Assembly (NCBI GenBank): GCA_943736015.1
Contig: OX031060.1
Span: 10,057,501 to 10,121,500 of the forward strand
Source of the DNA: Tridacna crocea
Lineage: Eukaryota > Mollusca > Bivalvia > Cardiida > Cardiidae
Length of the DNA: 64,000 nucleotides
Reading direction: 5' to 3'
Shown here: positions 1 through 11,713 of the stretch, one piece after another
How positions within the stretch are numbered: position 1 is the stretch's first letter
Layout of the letters: every line of letters begins with the position of its first letter
Notes under the pieces: generated by a model
Database searches by the model: none
What the model was told of the DNA's origin: nothing
Seen by the model: the letters and a program-made list of their open reading frames with translations, nothing else
Made by a program: the position numbers and the translations under genes

Positions 1-190
1 CACCAGTTCTAATGTCCCTGGCTGAAAAAGCTCTGGAAAGCCATATGGATAAGTTACTAGTATTTCTCCTTTTTCCACGATGTTTTCTATCTTTTCAAAG
101 AAAAGAAAAATAACTATTACATTTAAATTAACATTGTCTGCTAATGCAACCTGTATGAGTCTAAAATTTTACCACCAGGTAAAGGTTTAA
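1..190 (-). mobile_element. TTAA hairpin MITE, type A, diverged, cut by window start
   Basis: The right half is recognisable: tttctcctttttccacgatg, then ttttcaaag, then the distal arm ctgctaatgcaacc and gtctaaaattttac. Strand is set by the long arm, which carries the gcaaatgctttcaatttgga motif; minus means that arm lies to the right of the palindrome. Confidence 0.5.
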
Positions 191-454
191 ATCTACTGAA
201 ATATAGATAACAAATGAATTCAAAGACATTTTTTCAATCATGTTTTATTTATATCAAAGAGTATATTGCAGAAAATAGATGATCCCAAGAAAAAGAAACA
301 TAAACAAGATTCTATGTAAAAATTTAAAAAAAGAAAGAAAAAGAGGGTCAAGCAAGCCCTTGGTTGCTCACCTGAATATAAAAATTATGTATAGCTATGA
401 AATGGAGTTTAACTCTTAATGAAACAGACCTATTTTAACAAATCTGAGAAAAAA

Positions 455-610
455 AACTGATAAAAACACTGAGATAATGACGGTAACCAGTATTATCTCC
501 TCTCTTACCATGTTTTCAACCCTTCAAAAGAAGTATCAACTCGTTTTAGAAACATTAACATATTCTTTTGTCGGGATAGGCTTAGTAAAGAGTTAAATAG
601 TAGTGTTTTA
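455..610 (-). mobile_element. Degenerate type A hairpin MITE fragment
   Basis: Only the core ggtaaccagtattatctcc and the following atgttttcaacccttcaaa are similar to the family. The ends are not identifiable. Confidence 0.3.
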
Positions 611-837
611 ACTTAACATAATTATGTGATCATAGATAATCCTTTGTTGTTGTTCACATCTTGGAAGAGGACTATGATAGGATATGTGGCAATAAACATT
701 ATTCAAAAACAAATCTTAAGTTTTGTTCTAACCAGAATGCATTCTGACATAGACAAGTATGTCTGTAAAAATCAACCTAAGCTTTAGATATACCCTTTTG
801 ATTCGAAAGGGTCCTCGATTTAGAAGCGGCCATAACA

Positions 838-1062
838 AATTTATTTGTTTGTTTGATGTTTTACGCCGCTTTTAACATTTTTTTGGTCATATCATATAGA
901 CAGTTCACATATTCATTCATCAGTAATTGGCTAGATTCTGAAGTGTCTAACCCAAGAACACCTGTGAATAAATCCAGTGAGCCAGTGAGGCGCTAACCCG
1001 GGACCTCCAGGTCACGAGTCCTACACTTTACCACTGAGCCACAAAAGACCCCTACCATAAAA
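838..1062 (-). mobile_element. tRNA-derived SINE
   Basis: Read on the minus strand, the head at about 995-1057 has an A-box-like ggctcagtggtaaagt and a B-box-like ggtcccgggttagc. The body ends in an AAAC/AAAT-rich tail near 838-850. A tRNA gene is unlikely because there is no full cloverleaf and the body continues well past the head. Confidence 0.6.
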
Positions 1063-1093
1063 GAACGAACTTATGTTGAGTAAAGTTGGGATG

Positions 1094-1262
1094 GTAAAAC
1101 TTTGCAATACAATACATGTATAGTCCAGTCAGGTGGCAGTTCACTTGGAAAACTGTGGCGAATCATGTTGCCACCTTGCTTTCTGCTCGGGGCTACATAA
1201 TTTGCATCTGCAGCCGTGCACAAATTCTCAAGTGACCTACCACCTTACCGTACAATTAATAA
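1094..1262. mobile_element. Foldback element, family D, diverged copy
   Basis: It shares gtaaaactttgca, tcaggtggca and ctcggggc with the better copy at 19641-19830. The outer parts are inverted with many mismatches. Confidence 0.5.
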
Positions 1263-1499
1263 TTTTCCCACTCTTCCGTTTATTTCTCTAACAGAAACAC
1301 ACTCACAGTAACTTCACAACAATACTGATTGTAAAAAGCTGAATAATTTAACACATACAACTGCAAAAATAGGAGAAGCTAAGTGATTATTTGTTGTGCT
1401 CATAGCACCAATCTTTTTATCAACATAATTATACATCGTATAGGTAAACTTTATACATGATCACTATTCAAATGAAAAGCAAAGATAACCTAATCACTC

Positions 1500-1720
1500 T
1501 TTAATGAATAATCCCTACTTTAAAACACTAAGAAAGAAAACTTGAAAAAAAAAAAAAAAATTCGGGAAAAGACGAAAATGCTGGTAAACAGTATTTTCTC
1601 ATTCTCCAAATGTTTTTAACTCTTCTGAAGACAAATTCCATCATTCGAGTCATATTTAAACTGTCATCAGCAAATGCATTCAATTTGGACAAGTGTACAC
1701 CTATGCTGTATGGTAAAAAG
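1500..1720 (-). mobile_element. Diverged type A hairpin MITE
   Basis: The left end is ttaatgaataatccctac, the core aaaatgctggtaaacagtattttctc, and the right arm carries catcagcaaatgcattcaa. It contains an A run at 1544-1560. Confidence 0.55.
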
Positions 1721-2054
1721 ATAATTATGTTCATCTTTGTACTGGTTATCCTCATAATGTCAGCAATCTAGTCAGAATGAATAATTCAACTTCCAGTGGT
1801 GCAACTCTTCAACCAGTACCCAGACCATGTGTAAGCATACCCTGTGGCAGTGCATACGAAATACAGTGAAATGCAACTGTACTAATGGTTTTAAAAACAG
1901 AGGCAGGTGTCATTGCAATGTTTTGTCTTAAAAATGTATTCAGGCTTTTATGTCTCATTTATAATTCTCGTTACAATAAGCTAATAATATGTCTATATTA
2001 CAGGCACCACAATTGTCTTAAACCTTAGGCTGCTATGCCGAACTCACATACTTT
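1721..2054. other. No gene or repeat recognised
   Basis: AT-rich sequence. I see no splice-flanked open frame and no match to the repeats found elsewhere in the window. Confidence 0.4.
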
Positions 2055-2109
2055 TTGCGGACAGTGTAGATCAAAAACATGCAGTCTGATCTTTGATCTA
2101 CACCGTACA
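2055..2109. repeat. Short inverted repeat, family I
   Basis: acagtgtagatcaaa at the left pairs with tttgatctacaccgt at the right around a cagtctgatc motif. Relatives lie near 14110, 32290 and 39780. Confidence 0.5.
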
Positions 2110-2331
2110 ATGAGGACATATTCCCCCTACACCTTAGCTGGATACGGGTAAAAATATTATAGAGTCTGGAAAGGTCTGTTTGATTTCTGAATAAATATTT
2201 TCAAAGAGAAAAAACTTTACTGGAATGTTGGTAATAAACACTGTAAATTGGTCCCTCCCTCTCATTTCCTTTTTGCTTACATCGAGAAAAAGATAAAGAT
2301 AAAGATGGAGAGGTTGTGATGAATTTACTGA

Positions 2332-2560
2332 TTAACTCTTTACCAAACGACAAAATTTTAGACTGGCCCAAATTGAAAGCATTTGCAGACGACAAAATAA
2401 AAGAGAATGAAAAATTGAAATTTGTTTTGTGAAGGGTAGAAAATACTGTGGGAAAAGGAGAAAATGCTGGTTACCAGCATTTTCTCCTTTTCCCACAATG
2501 TTTTCTAAAGGCTTCTTTCTCAAGGTCATCAAAAGTAGGGATTGTGTGGTAATGGGTTAA
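2332..2560 (+). mobile_element. TTAA hairpin MITE, type A, intact
   Basis: TTAA stands at both ends, the inverted ends are ctctttacca and tggtaatggg, the long arm has attgaaagcatttgcag, and the central palindrome spans about 2452-2502. Confidence 0.9.
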
Positions 2561-2639
2561 GTAGTTCAGATTTGTATACAGATTATTGTAAAAATAAACA
2601 AAAAGGTAAGAGAAATTATTTCAAAATCTTCGTATTTTA

Positions 2640-3640
2640 TGGATCGATAATCATGTTTTATATCAGTGACCTATTCTTTTATAAAGTTTTGTCACCTTCT
2701 TTCAAATTAGTCTATACATGTACGATCAAGACTTGTAATCCGACCCAAATTCATAATAATTGGACCAAAAATGTTGCCTCTAAAGTACAAAACAAAGATT
2801 TTCTGATATTTGTCCAGGTGACGTATTTTTGTAACCCATATTCATGCTCATCCTTCAAATCAAATGTGAAAAACATTCTTGTCAACTTTGCGGGTCTTTG
2901 GACAGCGATTGAGGCCTCGGCCTCTTGATTTCATATAACTGTTTTCTTATATCTGTTGTTGTGATCTACTTTTTGACCTCACCAGTCCTCTTGAGTGCAC
3001 ATATTTTTTTTCAGAATTTATTCGAATGATGGACAGATTTTTATAATGAGTGACCCATTTTCAAATTAGTCCAAGATACCATCGGGATAAATAAACTGTC
3101 CAAATTTCACCAAAACTGAACTGTTAAAGTGGTTTTTACAGTGCATATATATATTTTCTTTTATAAGTATGTCTACTGATCTAGTTGTTTACCTGACAAG
3201 ACCTGAATTCAAAATTTGTGCAAGAAGTAATCAAGACAAATATTTTCAAATTTATGAGTATTGGACTGCTGACATAATCACGTAAACACTAATTCGAAAT
3301 TTTGAACTTTAATAGGCTACTTTTCCCATATTGTTTATTGAAGCTATTAATGAAATAAACACATTGTGCAAGTTTCACGAAAATCTGACAATAAATGCAG
3401 ACTTATCACATAAACAAGAACTGGAAATTTTCAAATTGAAATGGCTACTTTTCCCATATTGTTAATTGGAATTTTCTCAAAATCAAAATAACCTGTGCAA
3501 GTTTCACTAAAATCTGACAAAAACTGTAGAATTTATTGTGTAAACAAGAAAAAGAATAACAGACCGACAAACGGATGGACAGACGAGTGACCGAAACCCC
3601 GCCATGACCTAAGCTCTGCTGGCTTTCAGCCATAGATTTA
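2640..3640 (+). mobile_element. Tandem-core (pearl/CvA-like, Helentron-associated) element
   Basis: Two core types are joined. The first (about 2660-3090) is a diverged relative of the 145-bp units at 35.3-37.1 kb. The second (about 3290-3545) has the atggctacttttcccatatt unit that recurs at 32.5-33.3 kb. The 3' end carries gaccgacaaacggatggac and the hairpin-forming gctctgctggctttcagcc. The 5' end is not defined. Confidence 0.6.
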
Positions 3641-3756
3641 ATTATTTGCAAAAATATTTACCTCTTGCAAAGGTTTGAAATGAAGGAAAATATGTAAAAA
3701 CATGTAGCAAAAACAGAAATTGTTCTTGACGATCAATTTCTTTTTTTAACCATATA

Positions 3757-3882
3757 TTTTCACAAGTTGCTATGTGTTTTCACCCTGTTGTCATTTTCAT
3801 AAGTCCCTAGATGTTTTCACAAGTTGCCACAGGTTTCCATATGTTTTCACAAGTTGCCAGATGTTTTCACAAGTTGTCTGAA
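3757..3882. repeat. Degenerate tandem repeat
   Basis: Four to five imperfect copies of a unit containing gttttcacaagttgcca, spaced about 20-40 bp apart. Confidence 0.55.
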
Positions 3883-4032
3883 AGAAAAATAGTCACCTGC
3901 AAATGGAATTGTGGTCATTTACTGATAATTTCAATTGAAATTATCTCAAGGCATCACTAATACATATTGTACTGTGTTTTCTCCTTGTTGACAGCTATTC
4001 TGGGTTATCTAAAGCTAACTGTACATTTCAAA

Positions 4033-5280
4033 CAAGAGGACCATGATGGTCCTATATCGCTCACCTGAGTACCAAACAACAAAGGTCTAAAATAAAAGAT
4101 AAATACTAAATATCAAGGTTCAAGGCCAAATGATAATGAAACAAGAGCAGCAAATTGTCGCAATCTGACTCGAGACTTCCAAGTTCTGTTCCATACAAGC
4201 GAGAAATACTGTAAAAATGAAGATCAAAATGGAATTACTCAAAATTTGGGCTAGGTAGAGTTATTTGCTCTTGCACACTGCACTCCGTAATATTGCAACA
4301 AACAGTCATTCTGACCTGAGATGACCAATTTATATTTCTGATGGCACAAAATAGTGTAAAAATGATATTCAAAAAGAAATAACTCAAAGACAGCATGAAT
4401 CTGATACAGTTATAATTCTTGTGCACTGCACTTCCAAATATTACAACAAATAAGCATACCCAAATTCCAAGTCATTCCTACTTAAGATGACAAGGTTTTG
4501 CTCCGAACAAGCAAGAAATGCTGTAAAAATGAAGGTCAAAGGGGTAATAACTCAAGCTTTGCACTAGGAAGAGTTATGGTTCTTGTGTACTGCACTCATA
4601 ATTTTTCAACAATCACTCATATCAAATTTGAAGATTTTCAGCTGTAGATGAGAAAGTTATATACCAGACAAGCAGAAAATGCTGTAAAAATGACAATCAA
4701 AGGGAAATAACTCATAGACAGTATGAGGTAGAGATATGGTTCTTTCACACTGCACTCTGTATTATTGCAACAAACACAAATGCTAAGTTTCAAGTCAATC
4801 AGACTGGAGATGACAAAGTTATGCTCCAAACTAAGAACTATTCTAAAGAACTTTCTAATTCAAGGGCAAATAACTCCACTTGTTCTGGTCTGATAACATC
4901 CATATTCAAATTCATCTGAGATCTTCGAGCCATATATACTTTGACCAAGTTTGGTACTGACTGGTTGATATTTGTAGTTGCTAGAGTGTAAACAAAGTCA
5001 AATATAGCAATGTTTTTAATTCAAGGGAAAATAACTCCAGATGTTCTGGTCTGGTTGGACCCATAATCAAACTCATCCAAGATCTTATGGTCATACATAC
5101 TTTGACCAAGTTTGGTGCTGATTGATTGACATTTGTAGATGCTAGAGTGTAAACAAGGAAATGTGAATGGAAGCTGGACGGATGGACGATGGAGGGATGG
5201 ACGACGGATGGATGGACGGACGACGACGGACAGAAAGTCATCACAATAGCTCTATCTGAGCACATTGTCCAAAAGACAAT
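4033..5280 (+). mobile_element. Tandem-core (pearl/CvA-like) element
   Basis: The 5' end is acaagaggaccatgatggtc followed by gctcacctgag. The core has repeats of about 160 bp (gctgtaaaaatgaaggtcaa, gcactgcactc, ttgcaacaa). A GGAC/GGACG microsatellite lies at 5167-5235 and the element ends near tcacaatagctc. The minus-strand SVHPS-type frames come only from the microsatellite. Confidence 0.7.
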
Positions 5281-5339
5281 GCAGTGCCAGACTAATGAGT
5301 GACTAAGCGACATGTGCAAGCAATTAACATACTAAAAAA

Positions 5340-6774
5340 ACACACAAGAAAAGCGTGCAAAACATCTTTATATGGCAAGACAAAATTCTGGATTAACAAC
5401 AAAACAAATAAAAAAATAAAACACAATAAACTGGCAATAAAACAGCATTGGTTATATAAATAAGCTTCAAATACTGCTGGAAAACTTTGCGAATACTCAT
5501 GGCAATAATTTATAAGGAATGTCTTTGTTATAGTGTAAAAAAAAGCAGAACAAATGCATTGTATGTAAGTGCCAATTCTTGGCTGAAGTTCCTTTTAGTG
5601 AATATTTTTATGTCAAAAAAGAGGCATATCTGTGTTAAAAATAGTTTGATGGTTACCTGTCACAGTAGCATGGGTTCCCCTTTTTCTTTATAGTTACAAA
5701 TTAGTCCAATTATAAAGTAATTCTCCTTAGTGATAACAGAGATATTATTTCATGCCAAAGTTTTTGCACCATCACGACTATGCAGACAACTAGGTCATCA
5801 CAAGGGCTATGACAATTATACATGAACATTTTCTTCGAAGAAAAAAGCATCTTAAAAATTGAAAATAGGATAAAAAAATCATTTTTTGGTTAACTATTGT
5901 TAAATTTATTTAAATTGTCAAAGAAAGCCCTGGCCAAAATATTGATATAGAGTTTTTGATTTTATACACATTGGAGAGGTCATCAGACCTCTTCAAAAGT
6001 GGTGAGTTAAAAAGGCAGACTGCCAGTTTCTGTCTAAATCATTTTTCTTGTGAAAATTTTCTGACAAAAAGTCTTTTACATCATGGTTTTGTAAATAAAG
6101 CGAAATAAAAAATGAAATAGGTAATCTACAGGTTTGTTTTTATATGACGAATTTTGAAAAAAAAAAAAATTGTTATATTATTTTGCCATGGCTGCAAATG
6201 ACCTTTCAAATAATTGTAATTTTTCATGAAGCAAATAAGTCTTTAGCAGAAGAAAAAGTAAGAAGAATTTTGTTAAAATAGAATAAGAAGATCATGCTAC
6301 TTGAAAGCCCGGGAAGAAGGTCACATGACTGTCATGTAAAGAATTGGAGTTTTTTTTCCTTATTTATTTGTTTACATGTACCAAAATATATCAAAATTAA
6401 AAACCATCAAACTATCTGTAAACTCTGATGCTGATCTCTCTTGGCTTCTTTCGTAAAGAAGCCAAGTTGTACATATTGTTGTTGACAATCTCCATTTACA
6501 CTTGTTGACTCAAAGGAATTTGCATTCAGTTAAGCTACACTTACAGTTCATTTTTCTCTAGATATGTGTAAAATCATTCTGTGCAATCCGATCTTGATAG
6601 ACACTTACATACATTCATCTAAAAGTTAAGCTTAGCATTTTAAGACTAATAAGTCTTCAAGCAACAACAACATTGGAACAAAATCAACAACTTCAACAAC
6701 ATATCTTCATCATCAACAAAACCAGCAGTGCAACATACCTACTACATGTGAACCATGTTCTGGCAAAAGGGGGC
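5340..6774. other. About 1.4 kb with no recognised gene
   Basis: AT-rich, with short frames that lack splice context. The only structure I see is a small hairpin, cttggcttctttcgtaaaga and onwards, at about 6439-6466. Confidence 0.4.
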
Positions 6775-6926
6775 TTAATTTAAAATTTGTTTTGTGAAGG
6801 GTAGAAAACATTGTGGGAAAAAGGAGAAAATGCTGGTTACCAGCATTTTCTCCTTTTCCCACAATGTTTTCTATAGGCTTCTTTCTCAGGGGCGTCAAAA
6901 GTAGGGATTGTGTGGTAATGGGTTAA
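6775..6926 (+). mobile_element. Type A hairpin MITE, left arm truncated
   Basis: After the left TTAA the sequence jumps directly to aaatttgttttgtgaagg, so the first 60-70 bp of the long arm are missing. Core and right arm are intact. The flanks are gggggcttaa and ttaagccccc, so the insertion sits at the centre of a palindromic target. Confidence 0.85.
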
Positions 6927-6929
6927 GCC

Positions 6930-7540
6930 CCCTTTTCTACACAGCATGACTCATGTATATAAACATATCACAGGAAAATCTCCAGTGCAAATTTGTCATT
7001 TATCTTAAAGTGATATGCAAAACCACCACCGGTTTTTTAAATATATGGCACACGGTAAGGTATTAAAGCTTATAAACATTTTTCAAAATAAATAAACCTA
7101 ACAATTAAATAGGATTTTTCTCATCCTTTCATCTCATTGATGCTAAGAGGGCTAGTTAACAAATTGTTGCTATGGTTAAACAACTATAATTTCAATGCTG
7201 TCAAGCGCACACCTAAGATTAAACCATATCAATTGAAAGAGTATTGATTTTTTCTTGTAAACTGGCATGAAAATGGCACCGAAATCAACTAACATGTTAA
7301 TGACACTAAATTAATTGTAAAGCATGTTTTATACTCTTTATAAGCATGTTTTATACTCTGATTACAGTAGGTGTAATATTTCAATGACAGAAAAAAAAAA
7401 GGCTTCATCTAGCTATCTAGCTGCATATTTTGTTTTTTTCACAGAGAGCTGAGGGAGTATCATATTAGATAAATGGATTGATTCTCTTTGGTACACCATA
7501 AATTAATTAAAGCTATTTCCACCAAAGGCAAATGAGACAC
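6930..7540. other. No gene recognised
   Basis: AT-rich. It contains a short direct duplication, agcatgttttatactct, at about 7322-7358. No coding signal. Confidence 0.4.
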
Positions 7541-7544
7541 ACAC

Positions 7545-7777
7545 TTAAGTCTTTACCAAACAACATTTTAGACTAGTCAAAATTGAAAAAATAATTTTGC
7601 AGAAGAAAATTTATTTAATGGGGTTTAAATGTTCAAATAAATCTTTTTGTTGGTGTAGAAAACATTGAGTGAAAAGGAGAAAATGCTGGTAACCAGCATT
7701 TTCTACTATTCCCTCAATGTCTTCATATGTTTCCCTTCATGGTAGTTAAAATCCAGGATTGTTTGGTGAAGAGTTAA
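7545..7777 (+). mobile_element. Type A hairpin MITE, diverged
   Basis: TTAA at both ends, core gaaaatgctggtaaccagca, and an insertion in the long arm. Confidence 0.8.
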
Positions 7778-7845
7778 GCAAAGGGAATGCCTTTTTCAAA
7801 AAAAAAAAAAAGTCATGGTGGTCACATACAACTGTTACAGTTCCT

Positions 7846-8069
7846 TTAACTCTTTACCAAATGACAAAATTTTAGACTGGTCCAAACCAGAAGGATTTGC
7901 AGATGACAAAATAAAAGTGACTCAAAAATTGAAACTTGACTTTAGAAGAGTAGAAAATATTGTGAAAAAAATGGTGAAAATGAGCATTTTCTCCCTTTTC
8001 CCACAATTTTTTTCTGAAGGCCTTTTCCTCTCGGTCATAAAAACCAAGCATTGTTTGGTAGAGGGCTAA
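7846..8069 (+). mobile_element. Type A hairpin MITE, first of a chain of three
   Basis: The left TTAA is intact and the right one has decayed to CTAA. The core has lost part of the loop (atggtgaaaatgagcatttt). Confidence 0.8.
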
Positions 8070-8298
8070 TCCTTTACCACATGACAACACTTTACACCAG
8101 TCCAAGAATAAAGTTTTTGCACACGCAAAATAAAAAGAAGCTAAAACTGTCAAACTTGTCTTTGATAGGATGGAAAACATTTTGGGCGGAAAAGGAGAAA
8201 ATGCTGGTTAACAATATTTTCTCCTTTTCCCCAAACGTTTTTTACAGTCATCTATCTCAAGGTCATTAAAAGTCAGCATTGTGTGGTAAAGGCTCATC
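8066..8298 (+). mobile_element. Type A hairpin MITE, second of the chain
   Basis: It shares its left end with the previous copy. The core is gagaaaatgctggttaacaa and the right end is tggtaaaggctcatc. Confidence 0.75.
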
Positions 8299-8475
8299 CC
8301 TTTACCAAAAAGCTTAAGTTTTAATGACCCTGATGTAAAAGGTGATAACGAGCATTTCCTCAATATCCAACAATTGTGTTCCAAACTTTCTGATACAAAT
8401 CCCATCAGTACCTTTTTAATTGTTGTCTGCAAATACTTTGCTCTTGGACCAGTCTAAAACTTGGTCATTTGGTAA
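8296..8475 (-). mobile_element. Type A hairpin MITE, third of the chain, inverted and truncated
   Basis: The core is reduced to gataacgagcatttcctc. The right arm ttgtctgcaaatactttgct and accagtctaaaac is clear. Confidence 0.7.
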
Positions 8476-8703
8476 ACAGCTGAATTATATTTCAATTAAA
8501 AAAATATGGCAATTTTATGAACACAAAATCTATTGTTAATATACAAAAAAAATTGTTTACTCTTCAAAAGGCAAGAATGTAAAGAAAAAAAAAAACAACT
8601 TCTGTTGCAAAATTATATATATCTGCATTAGGTTGTCATGGTTTTTTGGTGCAGAGGGGAAAAAAGAAGCTACAGCATGTATTAGTAAAATAATCATGTC
8701 AGT

Positions 8704-8932
8704 TTAACCCATTCCCACACAAGAAAATTTAGACTGGTCCATATTGAAGGCATTTGCAGACAACAAAATAAAATGCAACTCAAAAAATGAAATTTGGTTT
8801 GAGAAAAGTAGAAAACATTGTGGGAAAAGGAGAAAATGCTGGTTACCAGCATTTTCTCCTTTTCCCACAATGTTTTCAAAAGGCTTCTTTCTCAGGGTCG
8901 TTAAAAGTTGGGATTGTGTGGTAAAGAGTTAA
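8704..8932 (+). mobile_element. Type A hairpin MITE, intact
   Basis: TTAA at both ends and a palindrome at about 8820-8871 with matching arms. Confidence 0.9.
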
Positions 8933-9169
8933 AAAACTATTACTTATGATGATCAACTGAATGGCATATGAGACTCTGATATACATTATGTTACAAACAT
9001 GTGGAGAACAACAGAATATTTATTTGCAGTATTATTCAAATTCATATTAGACTAAATGGTTGATGAATTGCCGTTAAAACACAGGATTGTCCGTAAAACG
9101 TTTAACATAATTTAATCTCATCATGGCCAAAGCATACTTATCTACATGTGTCATGGATCTAAACAGAAC

Positions 9170-9436
9170 CTTTTGTAAACATTTTGGAAAAAAGAAAATC
9201 CTAGAAATCAGCATTTTCTCCTTTTCCCACAATGTTTTTACCCTATGAAAGACAATTTCATCAGGTATGCATAATTATATCCATATTGTCTTCTGAAAAT
9301 GCTCCCAATTTAGAGGAGTCTTAATCATCATTCTAATCAAAGACGAATTTCATTATGTAAGTTACATTGACAATGTAGTCTGAAAAAGCTCTCAATCTGG
9401 ACTAAATTATCATTGTTTGGTAAAGAATTAAATAAC
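9170..9436 (-). mobile_element. Degenerate type A MITE fragments
   Basis: The core at 9184-9240 (gcattttctccttttcccac) is followed by decayed arms. A right end, gtttggtaaagaattaa, lies at 9418-9434. Confidence 0.5.
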
Positions 9437-9519
9437 ATCAAATTTTTCAGGGAACAATTAATACCATATATGCCTCTTTTTAAAGACTGAGGATGTCTTT
9501 AGCCTGGGTTCAAGCTCAA

Positions 9520-10005
9520 TCATATTTTCTTTTTATTTCATGGTTTCTAGTGTGTTATCAAGAAATATATTCTATATTCTAACTCTTCCAGTTAAGGCGG
9601 AAACAGTAGCTCAAACACACTAGTTACCAAGGTAAAATGTGCATCCTCACAACCAGATGAAAATTTGACACAATTTACCTTACATTTCTCACGCTTGATA
9701 TAATACTGAAATGCATTGCTATGCAGAGGGGGTACACCATGGGGAATAACTGAAAAGAACTGAACTGGATTTTGATTAAGTTCCCCAAAAAGGGTTGAAA
9801 ACATGAAATAAATAGAATATTTGTTTTTTTCCCGTGAAAAATAGAAATATATTTCATCTTACTAACATCATCAGTAACGTCTTCACTCATGGCTGTGGAA
9901 CTCTTGAAAATTTGACTGATGATGTTCACTTGATGAAATAAATTCTGAACTTTCACCTTAAAAATCAAATATCCTCTATTATTCACCGTTAAACCAAATA
10001 TCATC
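9520..10005. repeat. Dispersed repeat family E, copy without hairpin MITE
   Basis: Shares cttgatataatactgaaatg, the gctatgcagagg block and gaaataaatagaatatttg with 22190-22880. It gives the unoccupied version of the MITE site at 22480. Confidence 0.65.
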
Positions 10006-10263
10006 TATATGGCTTGCAACATTCGGACATTTGCTTAAACTGTTGTCTCTGATCAGCCTGCGCAGTCCGCGCAGGCTAATCCTAGACGGCACTTTACGAC
10101 TATATTAGATTTTCTACTTCAGTATACTTTGCACGAGACAGAAAATTACATAAAAACGGAAAGTGTTGCCTCGGATTAGCGTGCACAGACTGTGCAGGCT
10201 GATCTGAGATGACACTCTACGCAAATGTCAGAATGTCCCTTTTCGCGTGTTGCAGACCATATA
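10006..10263. mobile_element. MITE family H, about 258 bp
   Basis: Inverted ends tatatggcttgcaac and gttgcagaccatata. The body has inverted cagcctgcgcagtccgc and tgtgcaggctgatctgaga blocks. Other copies are at 23128 and 26347, with deleted ones near 44561 and 46425. Confidence 0.75.
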
Positions 10264-10457
10264 GTATCATGTGTTACCTTATCAAAGATAATTCACAATT
10301 ACAAATGCCAATTTGTATGGACCATGAAAGGAAACCATACTAAGCAGTATTAGTAAAGATTTTTATGGTCTGAACCCAGCCTGTATGTCTTTCATCAGCA
10401 ATATTAAAGCTAATGATATGAAAAAATATATCCTTTATGTGTATTACATTGCAACAA

Positions 10458-10686
10458 TTAACTCATTGACGAACGACAATAATTTAGGTTTGTCCAAATT
10501 GAAAGCATTTGCAGACGACAAAATAAAAGTGACTGAAAATTTGAAATTTGTTTTGTGAAGGGTAGAAAACATTGTGGGAAAAGGAGAAAATGCTGGTTAC
10601 CAGCATTTTCTCCTTTTCCCACAATGTTTCCTAAAGGTTTCTTTCTCAGGGGCGTCAAAAGTAGGGAACGTGTGGTAATGTGTTAA
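10458..10686 (+). mobile_element. Type A hairpin MITE, intact
   Basis: TTAA at both ends, the long arm is gaaagcatttgcagacgac, and the palindrome runs at about 10576-10625. Confidence 0.9.
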
Positions 10687-11020
10687 CTCATTACGAGACA
10701 TGAACATTTCAGATCAATCAATTTTAAAAGCATTGACAGTTGACAAATTGAAAATGGCTAAATTCATATGATTTGTTGTTGAAAAGGTATAAACATTAAG
10801 GGAAGAGGACATATGCTACTGTATAAGTTGAAATTTTTGCGATGCAGATTTTTTTTATGCGATTTTTGTGCTCCATATTTTCCGACTTTTTCAACAAGTA
10901 AATTTATCTACATATACAGTATTTCTCAACATGTTATCCTTTTCTCAAAATGTTTTACAAAGCCATCCATATATAACTGTTTCAACATGTAGAGTTACTT
11001 AAAAGGTTAAAACAAAATTA
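10683..11020 (+). mobile_element. Degenerate type A MITE chained to the preceding copy
   Basis: It begins at the shared TTAA with ctcattacgag, has gaaaaggtataaacattaag and a distant right arm tatccttttctcaaaatg. An unrelated stretch interrupts the core. Confidence 0.45.
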
Positions 11021-11146
11021 TAAAACAAGAAGAGAATACATTAGAAAAATAAAACAAACAGAAATGCTCCGATAACAAGCACTCATAATATCATAATACT
11101 GAGGATTATCATACAAAAGAAAAAAGAAACATTGAAAAATATACAG

Positions 11147-11375
11147 TTAACTCTTTAGCACATGACAAAATTTTAGACTGGTTCAAACTGAAAGCATTTG
11201 CAGACGACAAATTAAAGGTGACTGAAAAATTTAAATTTGTACTGGGAAGGGTAGAAAACACTGTGGGAAAAGGAGAAAATGCTGGTTACCAGCATTTTCT
11301 CCTTTTCCTAAAGTGTTTTCAAAAGGCTTCTTTCTCAGGGGTGTCAAAAGTAGGAGTTGTGTGGTAATGGGTTAA
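11147..11375 (+). mobile_element. Type A hairpin MITE
   Basis: TTAA at both ends. The left stem has cactgtggg but the right stem has cctaaagtg, so pairing at the base is partly lost. Confidence 0.9.
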
Positions 11376-11542
11376 AGCAGTCTAAATAGCCACTTCTTCA
11401 ATAGAAGCAGCCTGTATTAAAGTTGGTTTTCAAAATTTTCACATCTCACCAGATCATATATATCACTTAGATCTATATGAAAAACAATACAAACAGCAAT
11501 AATTAAGAATCATTACATTACAATAAGACAATACAAGCGATA

Positions 11543-11713
11543 CCTTAAGATGCTACATAGCCTTTTAAGGGAACACGATGAAAAAAATGGTTTTTTTGCA
11601 ATTTTATGAGTCTTAATTATTGATGATTTGTATTATTTTTTTCATATGAATTTCAGTGGTAAATATATTTTTTAAATTGATGAGATGTAAAAATTCTAAA
11701 TACCCACCTTTAA
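11543..11713 (-). mobile_element. Truncated TTAA element, family C
   Basis: It matches the right third of 46515-47057: tgctacatagccttttaag, gtcttaattattgatgattt, and the end taaatacccacctttaa. The internal part with the short open frame is missing. Confidence 0.65.

Noticed and set aside
2542-2928. 128-codon plus-strand frame
   Set aside because: It begins in a MITE terminus and continues in diverged core repeats of a tandem-core element.
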